NCBI RefSeq assembly: GCF_000188015.2 | Contig: NZ_AEUX02000006.1 | Span: 248,001-312,000 of the forward strand | From: Streptococcus ictaluri 707-05 | Lineage (GTDB): Bacteria > Bacillota > Bacilli > Lactobacillales > Streptococcaceae | Direction: 5' to 3' | DNA length: 64,000 nt | Shown here: in pieces, positions 26,479 through 35,349 of the stretch | Position numbering within the stretch: position 1 is the first letter of the stretch | Layout: each line of letters starts with the position of its first letter | Made by a program: the position numbers and the translations under genes | Notes under the pieces: model-generated | Seen by the model: only the letters and a program-made list of their open reading frames with translations | Told to the model about the DNA's origin: nothing | Databases searched by the model: none

Positions 26479-26880
26479 TTATTTCCAAACTAAGCGAATC
26501 ACATAGACTATGACTAATATCCAAAATAAAATAATAGGTAGGGCATAATACCAACGCTTAGGTTTTCCTTTTAACCACATACCTTGGGCTTTTTGCTGAG
26601 AGCTTTCCCAAATCTCATCGGGAATCATCTTAATCAGTAACATCATCAGCAATGGAAGAATGATAATATCATCTAAATACCCCACAAAAGGGATAACATC
26701 TGGAATCAAATCAATAGGAGACAAAGCGTAACCAATGATTAAAAAAGCCAACGCTTTAGCTAGAAAAGGCGTTTGGGGATTTCTAAGAGATAAGTAAACA
26801 GCTGGTAAGTCTGATTTTAAATGCTTTAATCGTCTCTTTAATCGAGATGATTTTTTTCGTTTTTTTATCATATCACTCAA
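26479..26880 (-). CDS. YkvA-family (DUF1232) membrane protein
   Basis: A 133-residue protein with a basic N-terminus (KKRKKSSRLKRRLKHLKSD), then the DUF1232 core FLAKALAFLIIGYALSPIDLIPDVIPFVGYLDDIIILP, where SPIDLIPD and GYLDD are the family signature, and a C-terminal membrane helix (YYALPIILFWILVIVYVIRLVW). Function unknown. It is intact and single, between phzF and an IS30 remnant. Confidence 0.85.
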   Translation of the reverse strand: MSDMIKKRKKSSRLKRRLKHLKSDLPAVYLSLRNPQTPFLAKALAFLIIGYALSPIDLIPDVIPFVGYLDDIIILPLLMMLLIKMIPDEIWESSQQKAQGMWLKGKPKRWYYALPIILFWILVIVYVIRLVWK

Positions 26881-26960
26881 CTCCTTGGTTGACTATTTTG
26901 CTACTTCGTTAAAATAACAATCTTTACCTAATCTTATCAAAAAATACTTTTTTTCCCCGC

Positions 26961-28114
26961 GTTGTAAAATGAAGTGCAACAAAAAAGACATGTTCGTCTG
27001 ATATACTAGAATTCCCCAATTCAGTATGGAAAGCAGATGAACATGTCCAACATTAATTCTACCAGAAAATCATCCTATTCTCATCTTTCAGCCACAGAAC
27101 GGGGTGAAATTGCTGCTTATCTTAAAATGGGAAAGAAACCCGCTGAGATTGCTCGACTCTTGGGTCGTCACCGTTCTACAATCTGCCGAGAAATAAAACG
27201 TGGTTCAGTAGAACAGGTAAAGGATAAGAATGGAAAACAAACCTTCTTCAACGCCTATTTCGCTGATAGTGGGCAACGTGTCTATGAAACCAATCGTCAA
27301 AAGAGTTCTTATCTCAAGTTGAATGACTGCTCCGCTAGGTTCATTGAACAATGAGTATTAGCCTAGATGGTTGACCTTAGTCTCCATCGTGAGGCTTGTA
27401 TCGTTCAGACTTACAAAGTGAACCATCGTGAAGAAGTCGTCCCCTATACCAAAACGATTCATCGTGATATCAAAGAGGGGGTGTTAGCTAATAAACCAAT
27501 TGATTGCAATTAGATGGTTAGTATCAGAAAACGTTCTAAGAAAGTCAAGAAGACGAATAAGAAGACTTTAGGTAAATCTATCGAAGAACGTCCAGAATAT
27601 ATTAATGATCGTTCTGAATTTGGGCATTGGGAGATTGATTTGGTTCTCGGCAAGAAAACCAAAGGTGAAGCTGTTATGTTGACTTTGGTAGAGCGCCAGA
27701 CACGCTATGCACTAGGAGTTAAGCTAGAAGACAAGCAGTCCCAAACCATTAACCGTGCTGTCACGCATCTCATCAGTCAGTATCCTATTGCATCCATCAC
27801 AGCGGATAATGGTTCTGAGTTTAGTTTACTCTCAAACTTAGAAGCTGTTGAAGTTTACTTTGCACATCCCTATTCTTCACATGAGAGAGGAAAAAACGAG
27901 AACTTCAATGGCCTCCTCAGAGAATATGTCCCTAAAGGAGTCTCACTTAATCCACTAACCTCTGAAGAACTTGACAATTATATTACTGCCATCAATGAGC
28001 GCCCAAGACGACTTCTTCAATATCAATCCTCAAAATTCCTGTTTGAGCTATCCCGAACAGCTTAATACCTGGAACTCTAGTTATCTATGAACTGGTTGCA
28101 CTTGACTTGACAAC
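26961..28114 (+). mobile_element. IS30-family element, inactive
   Basis: About 1154 bp bounded by GTTGTAAAATGAAGTGCAAC (26961-26980) and, at the right end, the reverse complement GTTGTCAAGTCAAGTGCAAC (28095-28114), which agree at most positions. It is IS1239-like in layout. A clear target duplication was not found. The only gene is broken. Confidence 0.82.
27037..28065 (+). pseudogene. IS30-family transposase with three in-frame stops
   Basis: One frame covers the whole protein: the N-terminal HTH (LSATERGEIAAYLKMGKKPAEIARLLGRHRSTICREIKRG), then TGA at 27352, TAG at 27364 and TAG at 27511, then the DDE domain (D in FGHWEIDLVLG, D in ITADNGSEF, E in HERGKNENFNGLL). The stops are base substitutions in one frame, so the element has been dead for some time. 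Confidence 0.92.
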
Positions 28115-28146
28115 TTGCGCTTGGCTTTTTTACAGTGAAAAAAAGC

Positions 28147-28201
28147 TTGCAGTTTTTTGTATCATTTGTTATACTTTTTAGTAAAGTTATAACTTCACTA
28201 A
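28147..28201 (+). promoter_or_regulatory. SOS operon promoter and repressor palindrome
   Basis: TTGCAG (28147-28152) and TATACT (28170-28175) are 17 bases apart. Directly downstream, 28178-28201 is a 24-bp near-perfect palindrome with half-site TTAGTAAAGTTA and one mismatch pair. It covers the expected transcript start, the usual place for an HdiR-type operator. Confidence 0.7.
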
Positions 28202-28215
28202 AGGAGACTTATACT

Positions 28216-28908
28216 ATGTTTTCTGGTTCACAACTCAAAACAATACGCCTAAATCGTCAACTTAGTCAGGCAGACCTCGGTCAATTACTTGGTGTTAATA
28301 AAATGACAATTTCAAATTGGGAAAAATCAAAAAATGTTCCTAATCAGAAACATCTTGATAAATTATTAGCTATTTTTGAAGTAAGCTTAGACTATTTTCA
28401 AAAAGATCATCATCTCTTGTTGCCTTACCGACAGTTAAATCAAGCTAATAAAGAGAAGGTCATAAACTATTCTAAACACTTGCTAGAACAGCAAAAAACC
28501 ATTATATCCTTACCTCAAAAAGAAAAAAGACTTTATCCTTATCGAGTTTATGAAAGTTTATCCGCTGGTACAGGTTACTCTTATTTTGGAGATGGTAATT
28601 TTGACACTGTTTTTTATGATGAACAATTAGACTATGATTTTGCTTCTTGGGTCTTCGGGGACTCAATGGAGCCAACTTATCTTAACGGAGAGGTTGTACT
28701 TATCCGGCAAGAAAACTTTGATTATGATGGTGCTATCTATGCTGTTGAATGGGATGGACAGACTTATATCAAAAAAGTCTATCGTGAAGAAAATGGTTTG
28801 AGATTAGTTTCTTTAAATAAAAAATACTCTGATAAATTTGCACCATTTGATGAAGAGCCTCGAATTATTGGTAAGATTATCGCTAACTTTATGCCTTTGG
28901 AGGTCTAG
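28216..28908 (+). CDS. HdiR-like XRE/S24 self-cleaving SOS repressor
   Basis: A 230-residue protein. N-terminal Xre HTH (LKTIRLNRQLSQADLGQLLGVNKMTISNWEKSKNVP), then an S24 LexA-like domain with cleavage site Ala-Gly in SLSAGTGYSYF (~residue 118), Ser in FGDSMEPTYL (~153) and Lys in VEWDGQTYIKKVY (~190). The start is ATG 28216 behind AAGGAG; the upstream open frame passes through the promoter. RecA-stimulated cleavage after DNA damage should derepress this operon and its own gene. It is intact although the polymerase gene that follows is broken. Confidence 0.88.
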   Translation: MFSGSQLKTIRLNRQLSQADLGQLLGVNKMTISNWEKSKNVPNQKHLDKLLAIFEVSLDYFQKDHHLLLPYRQLNQANKEKVINYSKHLLEQQKTIISLPQKEKRLYPYRVYESLSAGTGYSYFGDGNFDTVFYDEQLDYDFASWVFGDSMEPTYLNGEVVLIRQENFDYDGAIYAVEWDGQTYIKKVYREENGLRLVSLNKKYSDKFAPFDEEPRIIGKIIANFMPLEV

Positions 28909-28914
28909 TTAGTC

Positions 28915-30320
28915 ATGCCACTAATTGATTATTCACGAGAACCAAAATCTGATATTGCTTTTGTGGATATGAAATCTTTTTATGCTAGCGTTGAGTGTCG
29001 TGAAAGAGGCTTAGATCCTTTAAAAACCTCTTTATGTGTCATGAGTCGATCAGAACACAGTCAAGGTTTAATCTTAGCTTCTTCTCCCACTTTCAAACGT
29101 ATTTTCGGAAAAACAAACGTAAGTCGTGCACGAGGGCTTCCTTTTGATATCCAGACACGACGGTTCAATTACGCATTATCAGAAAAAGAAGGCTGGCAAA
29201 TTACCCCAACATTTATAGCTTATATCGAAGCTTGGGCCAAACATACTTATATTGTTCCACCAAGAATGGATCTTTATATTGAGAAAAACCTTGATATCCA
29301 AAACATCTTTCAAGAATTTGCCTCTCCAAAAGATATCTTGCCTTATTCTATTGATGAGAGTTTCTTAGACCTTACTTCTTCTTTAAATTATTTTTGTCCC
29401 AGTTCAGTCTTATCTCGAAAAGATAAATTAGAAGCTTTAGCTCGCCATATACAGCATAGAATCTGGAAAAAACAGGCATTGTATCAACTTCAGGACTCAG
29501 CAACGCCAATCCTTTACTGGCTAAGTTAGCCCTGGATAATGAAGCTAAATCAACTTCAACCATGGTAGCTAACTGGTCCTATGAAGATATTGGGAGTAAA
29601 GTTTGGAAAATCAAATCTTTAACAGACTTTTGGGGAATTGGTTTTCGGACAGAAAAACGATTAAAAAAGCTTGGTATAGATAGTGTGCGGGCATTGGCAA
29701 ATAGTAATCCAGATCACTTAAAAAATGAATTTGGTGTGATAGGACTGCAACTGTGGTTCCATGCTAATGGTGTAGATGAGAGTCAGGTTCATGAACCCTA
29801 TCATCCTAAATCTACCAGCCTAGGTAATTCGCAAATTTTACCAAAAGACTACTATTTAAAACGAGATATTCAAATCGTCTTAGTAGAAATGGGAGAATAT
29901 CTTGCCAAACGACTTCGTAGACAAAAACAAAAAGCAAGTGTTTTCGGGTTATCTCTTCGATTTTCAAAAAAAGAAAAGCGTTCATCAATCAAATGCCAGC
30001 AAAAGATAGACCCTACTAATAGCAATAAACAGATAGCTGATGTCTATCTATCGCTCTTTCAGAAATACTATAACAAGGGAGCTATTAGACAAATCAGTGT
30101 CCACTGTAGTCATCTAATTGATGATTCCATTGAAATAGTGACCTTATTTGATGATTTAGAGAACAAGGAAAAAGACCAAAAGCTTGAAAAAACCATTGAT
30201 CTCATTCAAGAACAATATGGAACTATGGCAATTCAAAAAGCGACTTCCTTACTTTCTGCCTCTCGCGTGGCTGAACGTAGCCAGCTTATTGGGGAGCACT
30301 CTGCTAGTACAAATTCCTAA
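28915..30320 (+). pseudogene. UmuC-type Y-family DNA polymerase, frameshifted
   Basis: Lesion-bypass polymerase of the ImpB/MucB/SamB group. N-terminal catalytic residues are visible in IAFVDMKSFYASVE and ILPYSIDESFLDLT. At the A6 run 29467-29472 one base is missing: the frame becomes KKQALYQLQDSATPILYWLS-stop, while the other frame reads TGIVSTSGLSNANPLLAKLALDNEAKS and continues with the HhH and little-finger domains (FWGIGFRTEKRLKKLGI) to 30320. Repaired length is ~468 residues. The N-terminal piece lacks the thumb's end and finger domain and should not work. AGGAG-like GGAGG precedes the start. Confidence 0.88.
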
Positions 30321-30340
30321 ACGAATAAGAGGTGAAAACT

Positions 30341-30694
30341 ATGGTTGATCGTTCTTATCTTCCATTTGAATCGGCTCGACAATATCAAGATAGAAGAATG
30401 GTAAAATGGACTGGCTTTTTTCTATCTGAACATCACCATGCCTTGAGCAAAACTCAAAAAATAGTGCCATTGTCAAACAGTCTTGATGATAGCCAAAAAC
30501 AGCTATATCTAATTCAGGCTTACTGTAGCCAAGTACCACTACTTCTAACTATTTGGCAAAAAGATAAGGTAATCAATTATCTTGGCTCTATTTCTCATAT
30601 TGATAACAATAGCTTTCAAATAAAGACCAAAAACACCTATCATCGCTTTTCTATCCACCAATTAATAAGCCTTACCAAAAAAGAGGAGTCTTAA
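30341..30694 (+). CDS. YolD-like family protein
   Basis: A 117-residue protein (MVDRSYLPFESARQYQDRRMVKWTGFFLSEH), typical of YolD-like proteins encoded next to Y-family polymerases in Firmicutes. ATG 30341 is preceded by AAGAGG; a GTG three codons earlier is also open. The C-terminal half forms the expected small beta domain (YLIQAYCSQVPLLLTIWQKDKVINYLGSI). Its role in bypass is unproven. Intact, between two broken genes. Confidence 0.8.
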   Translation: MVDRSYLPFESARQYQDRRMVKWTGFFLSEHHHALSKTQKIVPLSNSLDDSQKQLYLIQAYCSQVPLLLTIWQKDKVINYLGSISHIDNNSFQIKTKNTYHRFSIHQLISLTKKEES

Positions 30695-30782
30695 GAGATG
30701 AGCCCTAAACATTTTGAATAGGTTACACTAAACTAGACAGAATTTATAAAGTGTTCTACACTAAAGAAAATAGGAGAATATT

Positions 30783-31073
30783 ATGTCTAGAAAAATACGT
30801 CGCCACTTCACCGATGACTTTAAGCAACAAATCGTTGACCTTCACAATGCAGGGATGAAACGAAGTGAGCTTATCAAAGAATATGAGTTAACCCCATCAA
30901 CCTTCGATAAGTGGGTACGTCAGGCTAAAACAACTGGTTCCTTTAAAACTATTGATAATCTTACAGATGAGCAGCGTGAACTGATTGAACTCCGAAAGCG
31001 TAATAAAGAACTCGAAATGCAGTTAGATATCCTAAAGCAAGCGGCGGTGATTATGGCACGAAAAGAGAAGTAA
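30783..31073 (+). CDS. IS3-family transposase OrfA, copy 2
   Basis: The 96-residue HTH protein is identical to that of copy 1, with AGGAG before ATG. Near its end, CGAAAAGAG offers an A_AAA_G slip site; a -1 shift gives MARKREVITANKDKYSISAMCRW and fuses it to OrfB. Confidence 0.93.
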   Translation: MSRKIRRHFTDDFKQQIVDLHNAGMKRSELIKEYELTPSTFDKWVRQAKTTGSFKTIDNLTDEQRELIELRKRNKELEMQLDILKQAAVIMARKEK

Positions 31074-31108
31074 TCACTGCTAATAAAGACAAATATAGCA
31101 TTTCAGCC

Positions 31109-31887
31109 ATGTGTCGTTGGTTGAACATTCCTCGTTCTAGCTATTACTACAAGGCTGTTAAACCAGTCTCTGAAGCGGAACTTGAAGAAAATATCAAAGC
31201 TATTTTTCTCGAAAGTAAGGCCAGATACGGGGCTAGGAAATCAAGAAATGTTTGGAAAATGAAGGCATCCAGCTGTCTCGTCGTCGGATTCGTCGCATCA
31301 TGCACAAACTCAACTTAGTATCCGTTTATCAGAAAGCAGCCTTCAAGCCACATTCAAAAGGGAAGAATGTGGCAGCTATTCCTAATCACTTAGCCAGACA
31401 ATTTCATCAAGAAAAGCCTCTAAATGCTTTAGTAACAGACTTAACCTACGTTCGTGTCGGTAATAGCTGGGCTTATGTTTGCTTGATTATTGATCTCTTC
31501 AATCGTGAAATCATCGGTTTGTCAGTTGGTTGGCATAAGACCGCCGAATTGGTTAAACAAGCGATTCAGAGCATCCCTTACGCTCTGACCAAGGTCAAGA
31601 TCTTCCATTCTGATCGTGGGAAGGAGTTTGATAATCAGCTGATTGATGACATGTTGGAAGCTTTTGGAATCAATCGTTCTCTAAGCCAAGCAGGCTGTCC
31701 CTATGACAATGCGGTAGCTGAGAGCACCTATCGCGCTTTCAAAATTGAATTTATTCATCAAGAAACCTTTCAGTCACTGGAAGAATTAATCCTTAAAACG
31801 AAAGATTATGTGCACTGGTGGAATTACCATCGCATTCATGGCAGTCTCAACTACCAGACACCCATGACATGGAGATTAATTGCTTAA
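31109..31887 (+). pseudogene. IS3-family transposase OrfB, copy 2, one-base deletion
   Basis: Relative to copy 1, GGAAAATC has become GGAAATC near 31238, so RYGARKIKKCLENEG turns into RYGARKSRNVWKMK and stops at 31318. The DDE domain stays open in the other frame from 31252. This copy cannot make an active transposase, but copy 1 could move it in trans. Confidence 0.92.
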
Positions 31888-32240
31888 AGAAAAAAGCACT
31901 TTATAAATGTTGTACAGAAAAGTGTTGCCTTTTCATTTCAACCAAAATAATTATCAAATTGATTTCTTTAGTCCTAGCTACAGGGCTTTTGAAAATGACT
32001 TTTATAAATACTCAACTTTAGAAATCCCCTTAACTTTTTTAATAGACGATATTCTGCTAGCTATGGTAACCTCTAAAAAGAATTACTTTAAACTAAGTAA
32101 AGAAAAATCATCCGATCAGCAAGATCATTATTTCTTTTTTGAGCGTACTGCTCTTCCTGAAAATCCTTTTGTATATCTTTATCATTATCTTGGAGCCGCT
32201 CTGACTAAAGAGTCATTCTAGGACTTATTTTAAACTGCAT

Positions 32241-32295
32241 AAAAACAGCACCTCAATCGTTAGATTTTATGTCTAACTTTTGGGGTGCTGTTTAC
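32241..32295. terminator. Branched hairpin terminator after the SOS operon
   Basis: AAAACAGCACCTCAA (32241-32255) pairs with TTGGGGTGCTGTTT (32280-32293) around an inner GTTAGA / TCTAAC stem. The T run is short (TTTA), so this is a probable, not certain, terminator. Confidence 0.6.
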
Positions 32296-32362
32296 TACTA
32301 TTGTAGTGTTTTTTATAAATAATTGAAGTAAGTCTAAAGCATAAGATAGAATAATATTTTCT

Positions 32363-33925
32363 TTATTTACGTTTCTTCTTAGCTTTTTTTAGCTTATTAG
32401 CTTGGCGTTTCATGGCTTGCTTCATAGCGAATTGACCAACTTTACCTTTCAAGCCTCCACCAAATAATTGGCTCATATCCATATCTCCACTTAAGGCAGA
32501 CATGTCTGGCATACCTCCTTGCCCCATCATTCCTTCAAGGGCTGCCATATCTGGCATTCCAGATGGCATATTTTTGGGCATATTGTTAGGATTGATCCCC
32601 ATGTCTTTCATCATTTTACTCATGTCTCCAGACATGACCCCTTGCATCATCATTTTAGCTTGGTTAAAGTCTTTAATAAATTTATTAACCTCGACAAAGC
32701 TGTTTCCTGATCCGGCAGCAATACGACGACGACGACTTGGATTTAACAATTCAGGATTTTCACGTTCAGCAAGAGTCATTGAAGAAACAATAGCACGTTT
32801 TCTAGCAATATCCTTTTCATCAACTTTAATATTTGCTAGAGCAGGATTCCCAGCCATACCTGGAATCATTTTCAAGAGATCTTCCATAGGCCCCATATTT
32901 TGAACTTGATCCAACTGCTCAATGAAATCATTGAAATCAAAGGTATTTTCTCGCATTTTTTCTGCAAGTTCCAGTGATTTTTGCTGGTCATATTCTTGAC
33001 TAGCTTTTTCAATGAGGGTTAAGAGATCTCCCATCCCCAAGATACGACTAGACATACGATCTGGATGGAAGGTTTCGATATCTGTAATCTTTTCTCCGGT
33101 ACCTGTAAATTTAATCGGTTTTCCGGTAATTTCGCGAATAGAGAGGGCAGCACCACCTCTGGTATCACCATCAATTTTTGTTAGAACGACACCTGTAATG
33201 TTTAATTGACGATTAAATTCAGCTGCTACATTGGCAGCCTCTTGACCAATCATACTATCGACAACCAATAGAATTTCATTTGGTTGTGCCAATTCTTTAA
33301 CATCTCTCAGTTCAGACATCAACTTATCATCAATCTGGAGACGTCCAGCAGTATCAATCAAGACGTAATCATTTCGATTTTCACGTGCTTTAGCTAAACC
33401 TTCTGAGACAATCTCTTGTGCCGAGTGCTCTGTCCCCATATCAAAAACAGGAACATTAATCTGTTGCCCTAGTGTTTTTAATTGATCAATAGCGGCTGGA
33501 CGATAAATATCAGCTGCTATCATTAAAGGCCGAGCATTTTCTTCTTTGATTAATTTATTAGCTAATTTGCCAGCAAAGGTTGTCTTACCAGCCCCTTGAA
33601 GACCAACCATCATGATAATGGTAGGAATCTTAGGAGATTTTTCGATGTCAGCTGTCTCAGATCCCAATATAGTCGTTAATTCTTCATTAACAATTTTTAA
33701 AATCTGTTGAGTGGGATCTAAAGTGTCAATAATCTCATGTCCAATAGCACGTTCACGAACCCTTTTAATAAACGATTTAACAACCGATAAAGCGACGTCC
33801 GCTTCCAAGAGAGCCATTCGGATTTCTTTAGTGACTTCTTGAACATCTGCCTCAGATAATTTCTTTTTCCCACGAATATTTTTAAAAACGCCCTGAAGAC
33901 GTTCTGTTAAACTTTCAAAAGCCAT
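32363..33925 (-). CDS. ffh: Signal recognition particle protein Ffh
   Basis: SRP54 GTPase that binds signal peptides and 4.5S-like RNA and hands ribosomes to FtsY at the membrane. The 520 residues comprise an N domain, a G domain (P loop VGLQGAGKTTFAGKLA, DTAGRL, TKIDGD, GTGEKITD) and a Met-rich M domain (MMMQGVMSGDMSKMMKDMG ... MPDMAALEGMMGQGG) with a basic tail. It lies 14 bases after ylxM, its usual partner. Confidence 0.97.
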   Translation of the reverse strand: MAFESLTERLQGVFKNIRGKKKLSEADVQEVTKEIRMALLEADVALSVVKSFIKRVRERAIGHEIIDTLDPTQQILKIVNEELTTILGSETADIEKSPKIPTIIMMVGLQGAGKTTFAGKLANKLIKEENARPLMIAADIYRPAAIDQLKTLGQQINVPVFDMGTEHSAQEIVSEGLAKARENRNDYVLIDTAGRLQIDDKLMSELRDVKELAQPNEILLVVDSMIGQEAANVAAEFNRQLNITGVVLTKIDGDTRGGAALSIREITGKPIKFTGTGEKITDIETFHPDRMSSRILGMGDLLTLIEKASQEYDQQKSLELAEKMRENTFDFNDFIEQLDQVQNMGPMEDLLKMIPGMAGNPALANIKVDEKDIARKRAIVSSMTLAERENPELLNPSRRRRIAAGSGNSFVEVNKFIKDFNQAKMMMQGVMSGDMSKMMKDMGINPNNMPKNMPSGMPDMAALEGMMGQGGMPDMSALSGDMDMSQLFGGGLKGKVGQFAMKQAMKRQANKLKKAKKKRK

Positions 33926-33939
33926 AGTTTAAACACCTC

Positions 33940-34272
33940 TTAATCTCTATTATCAATACTGGTTAAAATGGAAATTTTATCTTGTAGATAGCTATCTTTA
34001 GGATACTTTTCCATTATATCGTCAAAAATTTCACTACGAACAATATAATCTGAATACATATGCAACTTCATTTCATAAGTCTCGAGTATTTTCTCCGTGC
34101 GTTTAATATTATCATAAACAGCTTGGCGACTTACCCCAAACTCTTCTGCAATTTCTGCTAAACTGTAATCGTCTGCATAATATAACTCAATGTAATTCAT
34201 TTGCTTATCCGTTAAGAGAGCCGCATAGAATTCAAAAAGCGCATTCATTCGATTTGTTTTTTCAATTTCCAT
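33940..34272 (-). CDS. ylxM: YlxM-type SRP-associated HTH protein
   Basis: A 110-residue UPF0122 protein: [58 protein letters not shown] has the sigma-70 region-4-like HTH. It is always next to ffh in streptococci and is reported to modulate SRP assembly. Complete; upstream of ffh in the same operon. Confidence 0.93.
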   Translation of the reverse strand: MEIEKTNRMNALFEFYAALLTDKQMNYIELYYADDYSLAEIAEEFGVSRQAVYDNIKRTEKILETYEMKLHMYSDYIVRSEIFDDIMEKYPKDSYLQDKISILTSIDNRD

Positions 34273-34348
34273 AACCTTAATTTTACCATATCTAACACCA
34301 TTTTAATAGTAGTAAAAAGACATCAAAAACCTTTCTCGCCAATAAATT

Positions 34349-34380
34349 TAAAAAGTAGATTTAAAATCATAAATCTACTG
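34349..34380 (-). terminator. Terminator of the GntR gene
   Basis: On the minus strand AGTAGATTT / AAATCTACT forms a 9-bp stem followed by TTTTTAAATTT. It lies between the gntR stop and ylxM. Confidence 0.75.
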
Positions 34381-34394
34381 CCCCTTATTAAATA

Positions 34395-35093
34395 TTAATT
34401 GTTTTCCAAATAAAACTCAAAGCGATCACCCACATACTGACTCCTCACATATTCAAAAGGCCTACCATCACTAAAGTAGGAAATTTGAGTTAAGGCTAAA
34501 ATCGCATGTCCCTTAGCCACTTCTAGATAAGAAGCCACTCGCTCGCTAGCACTCTTGGCATAAATGGTTTGCTGACTTTTACCAATCTCATAACCATTAG
34601 CTCTTAAGGTTTTAAAGAAATGCTCCGTAATATCAGTCCGTTTGACTTCTTTAATGAATTTTTCCGGGATGGAGGCCACCTCATAAACAAGAGGAACCTG
34701 ATCAGCGTAGCGAATACGTTCCATACGAATCACATAGTCGCCTTTTTCTAACTTTAATTCCTTGACTTCTGTCTCACTAGCTAGCTGTTTTTGATAGGAA
34801 ATCAATTTTGAAGATGGTTTTCGTCCCTGAGAATTAATAATCTCGGTGAAACTAGTAGTACCACGCATTCTTTCTTGAACCCTATGGCTAGCCACATAAG
34901 TGCCACTCCCCACGCGCCTTTCTAGAATTCCTTCTTCAACTAATAGTGTCACCGATTGACGCAAAGTCATGCGACTTACCTCAAAATGATCTGCTAAATC
35001 ACGCTCGCTTGGAAGACGACTTCCAATAGACCAAACGCCCTGATCAATATCTTTTTTGATGGCATCGTGAATTTTTATGTAAGCTGGTAGCAT
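34395..35093 (-). CDS. GntR/HutC-family regulator with UTRA domain
   Basis: A 232-residue repressor. N-terminal winged HTH (IKKDIDQGVWSIGSRLPSERDLADHFEVSRMTLRQSVTLLVEEGILERRVGSGTYV), then a UTRA effector domain (residues ~90-230: YVIRMERIRYADQVPLVYEVASIP). UTRA binds small metabolites, often sugar phosphates. It is divergent from guaA, but the neighbour is a purine gene and not an obvious target. This position is conserved in pyogenic streptococci as far as I recall. Confidence 0.87.
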   Translation of the reverse strand: MLPAYIKIHDAIKKDIDQGVWSIGSRLPSERDLADHFEVSRMTLRQSVTLLVEEGILERRVGSGTYVASHRVQERMRGTTSFTEIINSQGRKPSSKLISYQKQLASETEVKELKLEKGDYVIRMERIRYADQVPLVYEVASIPEKFIKEVKRTDITEHFFKTLRANGYEIGKSQQTIYAKSASERVASYLEVAKGHAILALTQISYFSDGRPFEYVRSQYVGDRFEFYLENN

Positions 35094-35291
35094 GCTCTAC
35101 TCCTCAAGTCAATCTTTCCTACATTTTATCATATTTTAGTCAAGAATGGCATGCTAAAATCCACTTCCCTACATTCAAAAAATAATCATTTTTTGATAAG
35201 TGCTCTAGGCAAAGAGAAGACGTTTTCATTTTAAAATAGAGCCTCTTTTCATTAGCAGAGTTGAAATTCTAATGCCATTTTGATAAAAATA

Positions 35292-35334
35292 TGCTACAAT
35301 AAGTTGAAAACTATCAATCAAAAGGTTGATATAG
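35292..35334 (+). promoter_or_regulatory. guaA extended -10 promoter and leader hairpin
   Basis: TGCTACAAT (35292-35300) is an extended -10. The short leader holds TATCAA...TTGATA (about 35312-35332) just before the ribosome site AAAGG. No purine aptamer is visible. The rest of the 256-base gap (35094-35291) shows nothing clear. Confidence 0.5.
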
Positions 35335-35349
35335 ATTGAAAGGATTATA

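Larger units (their letters stand above)
30715..31935 (+). mobile_element. IS3-family insertion sequence, copy 2
   Basis: 1221 bp, ends TGAATAGGTTACAC and (reverse complement) TGAAAAGGCAACAC. It is flanked by the direct repeat TTT (30712-30714 and 31936-31938), the 3-bp target duplication of the family. It is nearly identical to copy 1 but one base shorter, because of a lost A within orfB. Confidence 0.95.
30698..32221 (+). pseudogene. DUF5960-like small protein interrupted by IS3
   Basis: Joining 30698-30714 to 31939-32221 and counting the 3-bp duplication once restores a 99-residue frame: MSPKHFNQNNYQIDFFSPSY ... ending LYHYLGAALTKESF. This is the usual last gene of the streptococcal umuC-like operon; the DUF5960 name is from memory of that position and length. 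The insertion is after codon 5, so no native product is expected, though the ORF downstream of the IS is still open. Confidence 0.82.

Noticed and set aside
26961..28114. Target-site duplication of the IS30 element
   Set aside because: The flanking 2-3 bases do not match clearly, so exact ends are uncertain by a few bases.
35094..35349. Guanine riboswitch or T-box before guaA
   Set aside because: No aptamer core or T-box motif is present; the leader after the extended -10 is under 50 bases.
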